64,000 nt of DNA from Symbiodinium kawagutii. Taxonomy: Eukaryota > Sar > Dinophyceae > Suessiales > Symbiodiniaceae. The notes beneath the pieces are model-generated. The model saw only the letters and a list, made by a program, of their open reading frames with translations, was not told the DNA's origin and made no database searches. Position 1 is the first letter of the stretch, and each line of letters opens with the position of its first letter. Where the stretch lies: positions 228,778 through 292,777 of the forward strand of contig VSDK01015182.1 of the NCBI GenBank assembly GCA_009767595.1. The letters are read 5' to 3'. The position numbers were made by a program, and so were the translations under genes. Positions 25,317-36,953 of the stretch are shown here, piece by piece.

Positions 25317-25531
25317 CCTGTGAGGTCACAATTGGAACGCACAACGTCGTGCGGGCTGGAAATGGTCACAGGACCGGCCACATGTTTTCAGCCATGAATT
25401 GATGGACAAAAATGGAATGAATGGCTGAAAAAATCATGGAATGAATGATTGACATTCCAGATCGTAGAGCGTAGTGCTGGTAGGCCGAAATTTCATGGGT
25501 GGTGATGCAGGACTGGACCTTCCACAACTCC

Positions 25532-25541
25532 NNNNNNNNNN
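25532..25541. other. Assembly gap (10 N)
   Basis: Ten N bases. The flanking DNA (25320-25930) is low-complexity with no supported gene. A GC-rich stretch at 25930-26040 is open on both strands and cannot be assigned. Confidence 1.
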
Positions 25542-26357
25542 TCCTGCTGACAAGCCCCAATGATCAACCGGCATGCGCCAAAATTAATCTTCATCATGAT
25601 CCTATCATCATTAACCCAACATCATCATGAATCATGAATCTATCCTATCAAACATGGGGGTGTTCATAAATGCTGGTACTGGCCAGCACCTATTGGTGCC
25701 TACTGACCATCCAACAGTATCTATTATAATAGCAACCATTAGCAATAGGAAAACCAACCAGCTACAGGGGTACACTCCATTGGTCCATTGCCTGGACAAA
25801 GCCACATCATGACCCACTGGTTACTTACCGTCTGGTAAACTAACGTGGCAATGGAAAATCCACGATTTATAATTGATTTACCAGGATTCTCCTGGAATAA
25901 ATAGCGTTTTTCCATGGCGGGGTTGGTTTACCAAAGGGTGGGAGCTGGATCCCATGACATCTTCGCTGCCAGCGAGCTTGGCCGCCGGGCGTTTGGAGAC
26001 CAGACCACCCAACCAACTCTGCAGGACTGCAGCCTGGGTACCCAATGATGGTGGTTGGGGTTGGGGATGGGGTTCGTTCCAACCAACGATGGCGATCAAT
26101 GATCGTCACTGGATGGTACCAAGGGATTGCTGATGATTGATGATGCTTAATCATTGCATATCATGGCTATAAATAATGCGGTTCGGTCAGCCAATGCCAG
26201 GCAACAACAAAAGAAAAAGGACAACTACAACTGCGAGGCTTCCCATAAATCCCTGGGAGAATGACGCTTCTTCCAAACAGGACTAGGGCGTGATGATCAT
26301 GGGAACATTCATGAGACAGTGAGTCTGATTGAATTCGATCTGAGGTTTAGCCATCGC

Positions 26358-26667
26358 TCAGGTCTGTCGTCTTAGGGTGCACCAGCTGATATTGGAGAGT
26401 TGCTTCTGGATGTGTTCCCCTACGCTGTCTGCAAAGAAACAAGCCAGGTTTGGTTCCCAACATGTGTATACATGTGTTGGATCTCGCCTGAACTGCTTTA
26501 CATCGCAATGTGCCAATGACCTCACCCAAATGCGTCCACAACATTCCACGGCATCTGGCCCCAGCATTGTGGGCACGTCCAAGTCTTTCAGGGCCCGGAC
26601 GGTCAAAGCAGCCACGGTTTTGAAGCTCCAACCAACGAAGAGTCCTGCCTGCACCGTCCGCCAGGAT
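26358..26667 (-). CDS. Candidate exon(s), unassigned
   Basis: The minus strand carries a coding-like frame: GLFVGWSFKTVAALTVRALK, then DLDVPTMLGPDAVECCGRIW, followed by a GT-type donor, then a second open piece (DSVGEHIQKQLSNISWCT) ending at a stop. A GTGCAG|G acceptor precedes the first. The segment lies just downstream of the FNIP-repeat gene and could be an alternative 3' continuation of it, spliced from the good GTGAGC donor inside that gene's last exon, or a separate gene. Confidence 0.35.
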
Positions 26668-26895
26668 CCAACTGATAAGGTGAGGCCATGCATGGCCATG
26701 CCCCGAGGAATGCCCTGGTGGACGTCCCTATGGTCCATATGAATAGCAAGCCATGGGAAAGGTGACCATCCCCACCAAATCACCCAAGACTCGTGGACAA
26801 ATCATGTCCGTTTGCTCTATTACCTTTAAGTATGTGGCACAATCTGTGTGGATTTTTTGTGGCAAACTGTCTACTATCTGTCACTTATCTATTGT

Positions 26896-29800
26896 TTATC
26901 TTATTCTCCAGGCAATGAGCTGAGGCAATGGCAATAACATCCACGCTTTCCCTCCAGCCCTCGCAGCATCTGTTTCTTCCCTCACCAGGGCCGCGCAGCT
27001 CACCAGGAGACCATTGCACGACAGGCTTTGGAGCTGCAAAGGCGCTTCCAACTGCAGAGAGTTCACATTGCCCAACGCCAGCGTCTGGAGGCTGGCGGGA
27101 AAGGTCACTGACCTAAGTTCCCAGTGACCTAACATCCAACATGGATCTTAGTCACTGGTAAACATTAGCAAACATCAGCGATCTTGGTATTACTTGACAG
27201 TGCTCCAGCGACGGCAAGAAAAATCAAGAAAACAAATCAGAACTGGAAATAGCGCGCAGGGGTACTTTGAGGGTTCGGGCCGCTCCATGCTATACTGTCT
27301 ATACTTCAACAAATTTCCGCACTGCAAATCACAGCTCTGAAAACGATTTCTTTCCGACAGCTTATGGATTTTTTTTTCTATCTTGTGGCCAAGGCACTCC
27401 AGGCTCTGGTCAAATTCTTGCCCGAAGCCCAGGCTTTGAAGGCCGGATGGCCACTTCACATTTTCCAGAGTCTGATTGAAGGCCCCGCCGAAGCTCAAAC
27501 TTTGCAAGCTGCTGGGCCAAGCAACCTCCTGCAAAGGATGGTTGAAGGACCAACCGAAACTTAAGCTTTGGAGGTTGCTTGGAAAGGTGACTCGGTCCAG
27601 TTTCTGGTTGAAGGAAAAGCCCAAAGCCAACGTCTTCAGAGCCTTGGGCAAATCTACGAGGTCCAAAGGCTGGTTGAATGAGTCCCCGAAGGTCAGGGTG
27701 AAGCTTTGATCTGTGGAACCTCCGAAGGTCAAGGTCTCCAGACCCTCGGGAAACCTCGCCGTTTCCAGGGTCTGATTGAATGACCAACCGAAGGATAGAC
27801 TCTTCAGGCTGCTGGGCCAAAGCGTCTTCTCCAAGGTCTGGTTGAAAGAATTGCCGAAACTCATGGTTTCAATGCCTTTTGGCAGGTCCAGCCCTTCCAA
27901 AGTCTGATTGAATAGATTACCGAAGCTCAAAGTTTTGAGGCCACCTCTGCCAGGGACAAGAAGAAAAACCCTTCTGATGATCACCTGAGTTATGAACTGC
28001 CTTTTATTGTTTGCTATCCCATTTACATCCATTGGCCTTCAAAACTCTCGCTCCTAGCCAAAATCTGTGGGCCAATGCCCCCTATGCATCCCTATGCCCC
28101 AAAACCAAAACGAATGAAGCAAAGAAATCCAAAGCGCCGCGAACTAAAGCAGCATCACGTACCCATTTCGATGCCAGAATATAGAGTTGTGACACATGAC
28201 GGTACTATAGTTGTGACATGCTGTGACGCCCTCCTCATGACATCCAACAATCATAGCAATTCAAACAACCAGCGATTTCTGGGTGCTCAACCCACGCCTG
28301 GTAATGGAATCTTCTCCAAAGTTTGGTCGAAGAAATTGCCAAAGGTCAAGCTTTGGAGGGCAGGAAAGCTTAGGTCAGGAATCCACCCCCCGATCACCAG
28401 GCTTCTCAACGTGCTGGGAAAAGTGAGTCCCAGCAGGCTCTGCTTATTTCCAAGGCTTAGATGGTGAAGCTGTGTAACCTGCAGCCCTTGCAAGTTGTGG
28501 CTGAATGAGCCCGAAAGCGTCAAGGATTCCAGTTGGCTCAAGAGCACTGGTTCCAGGCTTTGTTTGAATCCAGTACCAAACGTGATAGACCGAAGATTGT
28601 TTGGAAAGTGCACATTCTCCAGGCTGTGATTGAAATCTCTGCCAAATGTCAAACTGCGCAAGTTGCTGGGCAAAGTGACTCTGTCTAGGCTCTGATTGAA
28701 TAACAAGCCCAAAGTGAGCCTGGTTGGTAAGTGCAGCTTTTCCAAAAACTTAGCCATGAAGAACAATTGTATAATTCCCAAATTAAAAGCTGAGAAGAAA
28801 ACTTGCGAACAAAAAACTGAAGAAAGGAGTAGCCGTTCAGGACGCTCTTCCCATGAAACGAATCAGTCTCAACAACACCAATGAAGTGAAACAGTGTAAA
28901 CACCCTTGTTTGCAACATGCTGTAGCTCAAAATGAACCGATCCCCCACCGCATTTCCTTGCGCTTCCCGGCGGAAATGAAGTTCATCATGGTTGAGACAT
29001 GTTGAGACCCTGGTGCTTCTACCCGTTTCTACCCTTCTTAAGCCACCCCCCAAGCTGCCCAGCAGCATTTCCAGGCTGTTGGGCAGGTGGACTTTGTCCA
29101 GGCTCCGGACGAACTCCCGTCCCAGGGTTAGGCTGCGAAGCTCAGGAGGCAACTGGACCCGCGCCAAGCTCTGGTTGAAGGCCAGGCCGAAGGTCAGCGA
29201 CTGCAGACCTGGCAGCAGCATGATGCAGGAGAGAAACTCCATATGTAAAAGAAAACATGCCAAAGAAAAGGATCATCAATGGATATCAATGGATATCAAT
29301 GGGTTCACCGTGTGCTGAAAAGGCTGCCAGCATGTGAAGCTCATTGAAACTAGACCAGCTGCAATAGGAAAATGGAAACGGCAGCAAAAATTGTTATAGA
29401 AACCACCCTCCAAGGGTCTGTTGGGAAGCTCTACTTGCTCCAAGCTCTTATTGTAGAAGCTACCGAAGGTCAGAGTTTCCAAATTGGGCAGCATCACACC
29501 CTCCAAAGACTCGTTGAAAGCATGTCCGAACTTCAAATGTCGAAGGCTGCTGGGCAAAGACATTGGCAGGCACAGTGCATCATTGAAGGAATCATCAAAA
29601 GTGAGGCTTTGCAAAGTGCCTGGTAAAGCCAGCAGCTGCAGGTGTGATTTGATACCTTTCAGCTGCGTCACCCCTTCTAACACCAAGGTTTCCTTGGCAT
29701 CTGCGGCATCCTCGCTGGCATCCAGGAACGCGTCGCCGTTGAGAAAGGTCCAAGCATCCAGCAAATTCACAGGGACATAAACATACGACAGTGTGGCAGA

Positions 29801-30593
29801 TTCTTCAGCAATGCCTTGTTCCTGCTCGGGCTTGTTGCAAGAGAATCAGAGATTTGGATGACCAAGCTACCGTCTTCAAACGACCTGTTTTGACATCTCC
29901 AAGACACTTTTTGGAGCGATTGAATACCTGGCAGCACCTGGAGTGTCTTGTGGAAATGGCTGTCGTCACCTGTACCACCTCACCCACCTAAACACCTCCC
30001 TCACCTGCATCATTTCTTTACCAGGGCTTCCAGGGGGTTGCTCGAAGGAACAAAACATTCGCAACACTTTTTGGGGCTTGCATTGAGAATCAGATCCTTG
30101 CGGTTCCTGCCTGTAAAGTCTTGTGGAGCGATAGGTGTTCCGCTTGATGCAGTAGGGATATGCAGGTGCCAGGCTTGCTGGGAATCCGACTTCGAATCAT
30201 CTCCCGCAAATCTGCGCCCGTCTTGGACGCTGGGAGTCTCACCTGTGGGAAGCAGAGCTGGTAACATGGTGAAACACCACAGCTGGCGGCTACAGGAATA
30301 GAATGTAATTTCTTAACAGTCAAAAGAGAATGATATCGTAGTCTTGTAGAATCTATTTCGGATGTGCTCGGAACAAACAGACGTGAACACCAAGAACATG
30401 TCGTAAAAGTTCTGGCAATGATCAGCCTGATGCTTGTGTGACAAGTGCAATAAGTCGTTGGTGGCAACTTGGTGACTCCCCATGGTGACCCCATGGTGGC
30501 CCTAAAGGCAACCCATCCGACCTTCAAGGTCTCACCATCCAACCCAGCAACGCTCACTTCGATGCTTGGATCGAAGTCCATCGGGGTGGCCAT
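26896..30593 (-). CDS. Ubiquitin-like domain + FNIP leucine-rich-repeat protein, complete, 7 exons
   Basis: Exons: 30593-30522 (ATG at 30593), 30242-30111, 29821-29419, 29208-29067, 28719-28298, 27944-27398 and 27112-26896 (TAA). Phases agree and give 644 residues. Residues about 10-70 form a ubiquitin-like fold (IEVSVAGLDGETLKV, GADLREMIRSRIPSKPG, LSLHKTLQEQG). From about residue 120 there are roughly 21 repeats of about 23 residues with the pattern LxSLTFGxxFNQSLExVxLPxx, matching FNIP repeats, a leucine-rich-repeat class known from Dictyostelium and expanded in some protists. These are protein-interaction scaffolds; no enzyme motif is seen. Donors are GT, GC, GA (29418), GC, GC and GT. The last exon loses the repeat pattern, so a GTGAGC donor within it could instead extend the protein further. 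No signal peptide is apparent, so a cytosolic or nuclear location is inferred. Confidence 0.9.
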
Positions 30594-31163
30594 GGTGAAG
30601 GGCACCCGTGGGGCACGCCCCCAGAGGATCCCAACGTGGGTATGGACCTGTGATGATCTTTGTGGGGCACAGTTGCGTGACAGATTGAATCAGATTGAAA
30701 TGTTCAAGCTGTGCATCTGGAACAAACATGAAGCTGATACCCGGTAACCCCCCTACACAAGTAAGAGGAAAAACCATTGTTCGAGGTGATACAAGTTTTC
30801 TTTTCCATCGCCATCTCTGAAGAGTTCAGCTGAGTTGATGCAGATTATTGCAGGTTAGCATTAGCTTTTCTCAAGCAAGGTAAGGAATGAATAACTCGGC
30901 AGGGCCGGACGGCTGCGTGAACATGGTGCTTCGCCTCGGAGATTCACATCCACCGTAGATGGAATGTACTCATTTGATGATATTTCAATGTGGCCCCAGC
31001 ACCACCAGCTCCTGCTGTCCAAACCAAGCTGGAACTGGAACTACTATCATCCGGGATCTAGAACTGCGATGGTTAGAGCAAACTGCCAGAATCTGGCCGC
31101 TCCCCCTGAAAGAAAATTGTGAACCTGGTCATTTTTAATGGACCTTTGCTTGCAGCAAGCTAC

Positions 31164-31388
31164 TCAAACAGCATCGAACACCATCAAAACAACACGCACC
31201 GCCTCCATGACGCCGTCCACAGGTCGTTGCTTCCAAAAGGCATCCTGCGATCGAGAGCTCAGGCTGCCAACCTGAGCTGCACAACGGGAATGTGCCACTG
31301 CCACTTGTGGCACAGCATTTTTCTCCACTGCTTCACTGCTGGCAGTTGGGGTTGCTGATGACTGCAAGCAATGAGTTTTCCCAGCCAA
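31164..31388 (-). CDS. Candidate exon, unassigned
   Basis: A minus-strand frame reads through SSEAVEKNAVPQVAVAHSRC and AFWKQRPVDGVMEAVRVVLM to a stop. It contains internal CAG|G sites that might be acceptors in another frame. Coding potential is plausible but no family is recognised. The intervening 30.6-31.1 kb shows no supported gene. Confidence 0.3.
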   Translation of the reverse strand: MAGKTHCLQSSATPTASSEAVEKNAVPQVAVAHSRCAAQVGSLSSRSQDAFWKQRPVDGVMEAVRVVLMVFDAV

Positions 31389-31734
31389 CTGGCTATTGCT
31401 TCATCCTTTGGCGCACAAACCTTACTACCAAACGTTGAATGGTCCAATCCAACGCTACTATCTACATACTAAGCTACTGTCCACCATCAACCATAATCTA
31501 CTTCTAGATACCCAACTGAATCATCAATCATTGTTATAATCACCAGTCATACCAATCATCAATTTTCATTATAAACAATCAGCTATCATCAATCAATACA
31601 ACCATTTACTTGATGATATCAATCACCATCATTAACAATAATCAATGACTGGACAGTTATATATAAATTAATGATCACCCCTACTTAACGATCCACTAGG
31701 AACGGATCTGGGCCAGGGTGACCTGTTTGGCACA

Positions 31735-31815
31735 CCAAGGGCCCCAGCGATGAAGAGCATGCTGGTGGCCGTGGCCAAGCCGCCAAACTCCAAGTGCACC
31801 TGGCTGCACTAACAA
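31735..31815 (-). CDS. Candidate membrane-helix exon
   Basis: The minus strand encodes HLEFGGLATATSMLFIAGAL, a convincing hydrophobic helix, ending at a possible GT donor. The GC-rich composition contrasts with the AT-rich neighbourhood (31.45-31.68 kb is TATC/ATCA-rich with no gene). It may belong with the exon cluster at 33.1-36.3 kb. Confidence 0.35.
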
Positions 31816-31866
31816 GGGAAAACCAAAAACTTCGAACAGCGGGGGAATATTCAGCAAACTGGACTT

Positions 31867-32069
31867 GTGGTTGATGGAGATTGCCCTGCCAACCAGTCTG
31901 GTATTAATCATACCCCGTGAATAGAGATTGTTTGGTTAATCAATCCTTGATCTAATCAATTCAAGGACTTGTATGAAGATAGGGCACTTGGATTGATTAA
32001 CCAAGCAATCTCTGTTCAAGGGGTATGATTAATACCAGACTGGATGGCAGGGCAATCATCATCAACCAC
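31867..32069. repeat. Inverted repeat with 80-bp arms (fold-back element)
   Basis: The left arm 31867-31946 and right arm 31990-32069 are reverse complements with about 6 mismatches in 80, separated by a 43-bp spacer. Part of the spacer (about 31954-31979) is repeated directly just outside the right arm (about 32076-32100). The transcript or single strand would form a long hairpin. This resembles a MITE or fold-back element, or a recent inverted duplication. No coding capacity is seen. Confidence 0.85.
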
Positions 32070-33079
32070 GAGGGCAATCAATTCCAGGACTTCTATGGAT
32101 CTTTGCCGTTTTTGGACGCAAGATATTGACAAAAAACACATGCTGTTCAAAATGCAGGCTTGGAACCTTTGTGGACCACCAGGATGAAACAGCATGGACA
32201 CATGGGATCAGATTATTAAGTGTATGTATGACTCGTCCATTGTATGATATTTTCTATTACGTTTCACAAGTAATGGTGGGCCCATATATGGATAAACTCT
32301 CTATTGACGATAAATGGCTAAAATATCTATGATTAAACCGGCGTTGGTTAAGTAACTGCCATACCAGTAGTGCCATCTCTGCAATTCCGACGTAGAGGTA
32401 GCTCAAAGGGTGGTGACTTCCAGGACCGGCCTTCTGTGTGTAGAAGGGGTATGGTCGAGCCTGACCACGCACGACAAAGATCAAAACCCTGGGTCGTCAC
32501 GCTAGGCCGTAATAGGCTATTTATTGTAAATCGAGAAAGATATGAAATATTGACACTACTATAATCAATAACATGTCCTGGGATCAATTACATTTGTTTT
32601 GAGCCACTACATTTCATGTGACTTTTAAACAAATGCTGTGCTCATCAACTCCCCTAGCATGAGCAAACAGCTGTGAACTGACGATTGCCAATCCACAACT
32701 ACGCTGTGCCTTCATGATCTTCTCACACATCAGGGAGCCGATGCATGAGGAAACTACCTGGGTTGTCAGGAGGTGAGGCCAAAATCGGTCATCAAGTTGC
32801 CCGTTCAACAACGAACTCGCCATGGCACACGATTTGTGCTGTGCGCAGGAAATTGCCTAATGATTGTCACGAGGTGCTTCACCAACTTGAGCAGAATCGG
32901 TCGTCCAACATAACACTGAACGACACCAAACATTGGATATCATATGATTCACTCGCCGTCGTTGCGTCTGAGAATGAATCAATCAATCAATCAAATAAGC
33001 ACCATGTTAATTAATGTTCATGCCGCCATCTGCAGTGCATCCAGGTGCTGCATCCAACATCTCAAACTGACTCACCGCT

Positions 33080-36000
33080 CCCAACTCCATCCATGGTCTG
33101 TGGAATCTCAGGGGCCCCACGGAGCCAATGCAGCAGGCCACCGCCAGGTTGCTGGTGGAAGCTTCAGCGCTGCGGCTGCTCCTCGCGCCCCCGGTGCAAC
33201 CATTGGTGAAATGCTGAGCTGTGCAACCGGTGCAACCAACTTGATGGAAAATAAGCATGCTTAACGGGCTTAACGTCACAAAGTCAGGGAGATTGTCAGG
33301 AGGGTGATGAAAACTGCCTAACGCCAAGAAAAGCAGGTCAATTCCAATGGCAAACCATGCGACACTCCTCAAGAACTTGCTTTATAGATTTTAAAGTTCA
33401 AATGGTCACCAATGTGAAAACTGGCTGCCTCAGCAAGCAGAACACCACTGCAGTCAAGGACCTGAACACAGCAAAAGCAGTGGCGAACAGCCGTGCTTTG
33501 AAGATGCAGTGGTGACATGGCAAGAATGCGGGTCGCCAGTTGAACGATCACCGCTGCTTCTTCCGAGCCCCTTCGTAATATTTCTAAATCCTTATTTTTT
33601 TCGTGGGCGTTTGCGAATTCTGCGGAATTTTGTGAACATGTTAACATGTTTGTCATTGTACCTGGTTTTTGACTGGACAAAGGCGTGCCAACATGTGCTT
33701 CTCATTGCTCAAACCCTGCAAGTCAAAGCACTGCAACTAAGCACCATGCAGCAATACCAATGCCAGCCATTCCAGAGCACTGTAGGCCTGGTAGATGTGT
33801 AGCTTGCAAAATTCAATGCGCAACTTGTTTATGGTAGCACCTGCGTGCCAGGATAGATGAGCGAAGCTGCCAACGATTTGAGTCTTCTGAATCTTGGGCC
33901 CCCAAACTCTCTGAAACCTCAGCAGTGGCGTGGCCGTCGCATCCAGTTCGCAGGAAAAAGACCCCACTGGGTTAGTGACTGGTGATGAGATAATTTGCAG
34001 GAACCCCTGAGGTTCTTCATTGCATGTTCTGACATGCCAAGTGTAACTTGGCTTCCCATGAAAATACCAGCAAAGCATTTCCAGACTTGAGTCTTGATTT
34101 TCCCTCTGATGTTCACAATGTTCAGCAGGGAGGCAGAAGCCAATCCATCAAATGAGGGCGCCACACCCATCTGCTCAACAAAGCACTCATGGGCATGTAG
34201 AAATACCTTGGCCCAGTGCGATGGTCACAGTCAGTTGCTTCCTTGACCTCACTGGAATTGATTTTGAAAGTGAATGCAGCACAGACTCACACCAAATGCC
34301 TGCTGCAAATCATTGTTGTCAATAGGTGCAGTTTGCTGGTCCAGATCCATATTCACTGAACATGGATACGTATCTGGATGATTCTGGGCGCATCCTATAG
34401 CAACCATGCTGTGCCACGGCAGCACCTAGCAGCCGTTTCTTGGGCGTCTCCATCATGGTGGCTCACATCTACCTTCAAGGCCCATGCCCCAACACGGTGT
34501 TCACGGAGGCGCTGATGCCAGCACCGTAGGCCTGCCGAAAGCATCACTGGGCGGACATGGAGAACATGTGGACACCTGCAGGACCACATTGTGGCGTGGA
34601 TATTGCGTGCGCACATGGCTAGAAACATTGTTCTGGGCCTTCAAAATCTGGCAGAACCAACAATGGATAGACAATGATAGACACAAATGAGTTCATACCA
34701 GCGTGCGCAACACACATTCCCTCAAACAAAAACTGTTTCAATAACAGTGCTCCTTCCATCTGCAGGTTCATTAATGGCCAGTACAATCACATCATGCGGG
34801 TTGATGCTGCCAGCTCATCAAATGTTTGATTCAAATCACTAGATGCCGAATGACAACGACCACCTTGATCTGCAAGGTTTGGCCCAGTGAGAAGCAAGCA
34901 GCCACCGGGAGACACCTGGGCGAGGCAGCCTTGTTTGCGATCACCGGACATGTCAATGGTCAACATGGGTGCTACAGGGTATGAATGGCCGCACCTCAGC
35001 ACATTGATGCACCCTGTAGTCGTTTTCATGTGGTAGTTTTCGTGATGCCTTTATGATCCCAAGGTCATCATCGCCTTGAACATTCAGCCAATCCTGGGCA
35101 TCCCAACGTCAAGGCATCCCTCCACAGCAAGCAAGCACGGGCTCCTGCTGCCGGCCCTGATGTTGGTCATCTAGGACTTGAGCAAATTGCGACATGGCTT
35201 CATGATAGCCGCTTGCACTGCTTGTTGATGTTGTTGGCAAGGCTCATGAAACCTGCGTCATTGATATCCATGCGTATCTAATATTTTTGCTACATGAACC
35301 CCCTTGAACCCCCGGGCTCATTTCATCATGGCCAAACCCAGCAAGTGGAGGATCCCCCCGCTCCTTCCCGACCGTCGAGCGCGATGGACATGGCAATTCC
35401 GATGGGAATCGACGAGGCGGACAAGGCCCACACCACCGACTGCTCGACGATGGGTGTGTCCTTGATGGCCTCAGCATCTCGGGGAAACAATCCAGGTTCA
35501 TCCCGAAATCCAAGTAACTTCTCCAGAGCCTGTGATGTCTCCCTTTTGGAATCTGGTGCCCCAACATCGGCCCATGTTTCGGCTGCTTAAGTCGGTAGGT
35601 ATGTTGCCATGATCTTGATGCCCGATTCCAACCTTCAACAGGAACAGCGGTGTCCACATGTTCGCTGATATCATCTGCGAATGGTCGATCATGGTCAAAC
35701 TGTATCAAACAATTATGCAATATGTCAGTGTGCTTGCTGCTGTTGCAATCATACTTTGTTGGTGCTAGGGCCTCACCAAGGTTTGCCCTACCACCATGAC
35801 CTTCTCCACATCTTTGTCCACATGGTAAGTGCATGATCATCCAATCAACATGGGGCATTACAAACTAAGCAAGATTGCACACCCTCTCGGTTGCTCACCA
35901 CCATCTGACCGAGACGGCCGACCACATCTCTCTTGAGCACCCCAACCCATGCGTTGACTAAGTTTCTACTGGCATCTGCGAGGATGAAGGCCACGACGCA

Positions 36001-36278
36001 AAGCACCTGGCAACAGGCTACGGTGAGGAATGACTTAGCGTTGGAATCTATGAAGGATCCTTCCAGATGCACTTGGCATGGCAAGGCTATATCATGTATC
36101 TAGTTTCACCTAAAAACCACGATGCTTCCAAAAAAGTGTGGGCAAACCAAAGCTACATTCCCACCAAAATGTCTGCCGTGTTCATGCTCGATGGCCATTC
36201 AGTCTCACCCTTCGCCTGCGAAGAGACGCCAGCCGAGGAGGACACCCACTGGGCCAACTTGCTATTGAAGCGCGTGGC
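33080..36278 (-). CDS. Cluster of exons from unidentified, partly membrane-spanning protein(s)
   Basis: Minus-strand segments with coding composition and splice sites, from 5' to 3': 36278-36209 (ATRFNSKLAQWVSSSAGVSS); 36006-about 35883 (VLCVVAFILADASRNLVNAW, a likely helix); about 35586-35315 (ALEKLLGFRDEPGLFPRDAE, then QSVVWALSASSIPIGIAMSI, a second helix); about 35000-34790 (PMLTIDMSGDRKQGCLAQVS); 34531-about 34484 (AYGAGISASVNTVLGHG); about 34370-34300 (NMDLDQQTAPIDNNDLQQAF); about 34205-34060 (VFLHAHECFVEQMGVAPSFD); about 34010-33790 (NPVGSFSCELDATATPLLRF); about 33610-33370 (EEAAVIVQLATRILAMSPLH); and about 33235-33080. They probably make one or two genes, at least one of them a membrane protein. 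Family, order of joins and boundaries are not established. A GC-rich stretch at 36.42-36.66 kb may hold an earlier exon. Confidence 0.45.
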
Positions 36279-36953
36279 CTGTCGAGAGCGGAAATTCTAC
36301 CGTCATCATCGCGCAATCCGCCTGCTATGGTGAATCTATCTCTGATGAGTGGTGGACTTTTTGGTGGTGCCCATGGCTTGTCTACGCCGTGATGTCCCAT
36401 TTGGACCTGTAAGGTGATTCCCTGCCTTTTTGTTCACAAACTGCTGCCACGCAGCTTCCCACAGCCCTCGAACTAACTCCCAGCCACATCAGCAGCCACC
36501 AGCCAGCGCAGGGGCTGCTTGTACCAGGTGCCTTGGGTGCTGCCACCACGCTACCACGCGGCTGCCATGTTGCACTGAGCTGCTGGCCATCCAACAAGCC
36601 AGGGGCGTCGGGCTGCGTGGGCTGAGCCTTGTGCAGAGCTTGCGCGAACATGTGAGAAAACCACCAAGAGCAAAGGACATTGGGAGATCTGGTGAGAATT
36701 GTATAGTGTCCAGTGAGCATGGAATTTCTGCACATAGTTGATCCGTGTTGATCCAACCTTCCCGAATCAAAGTAGTAGAGGAAACGCACACCCATGCACG
36801 TCCAGGTGCTTCAGCTGGAGTTCTGAAGGAGGGAGTCCTCCAACCTGAAAGACCCATCATTTCCACTGACCTTGCGCAACACGACACGACCCGTCCCACA
36901 GGTGTCTGACTGGTGCATTTTTTTTGACCGCAGGGCTTAGGAGTCCCGGGCGC

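Noticed and set aside
35244-35858. 204-codon minus-strand ORF
   Set aside because: Its longest part is out of frame with the better coding frame (ALEKLLGFRDEPGLFPRDAE), which contains a membrane helix.
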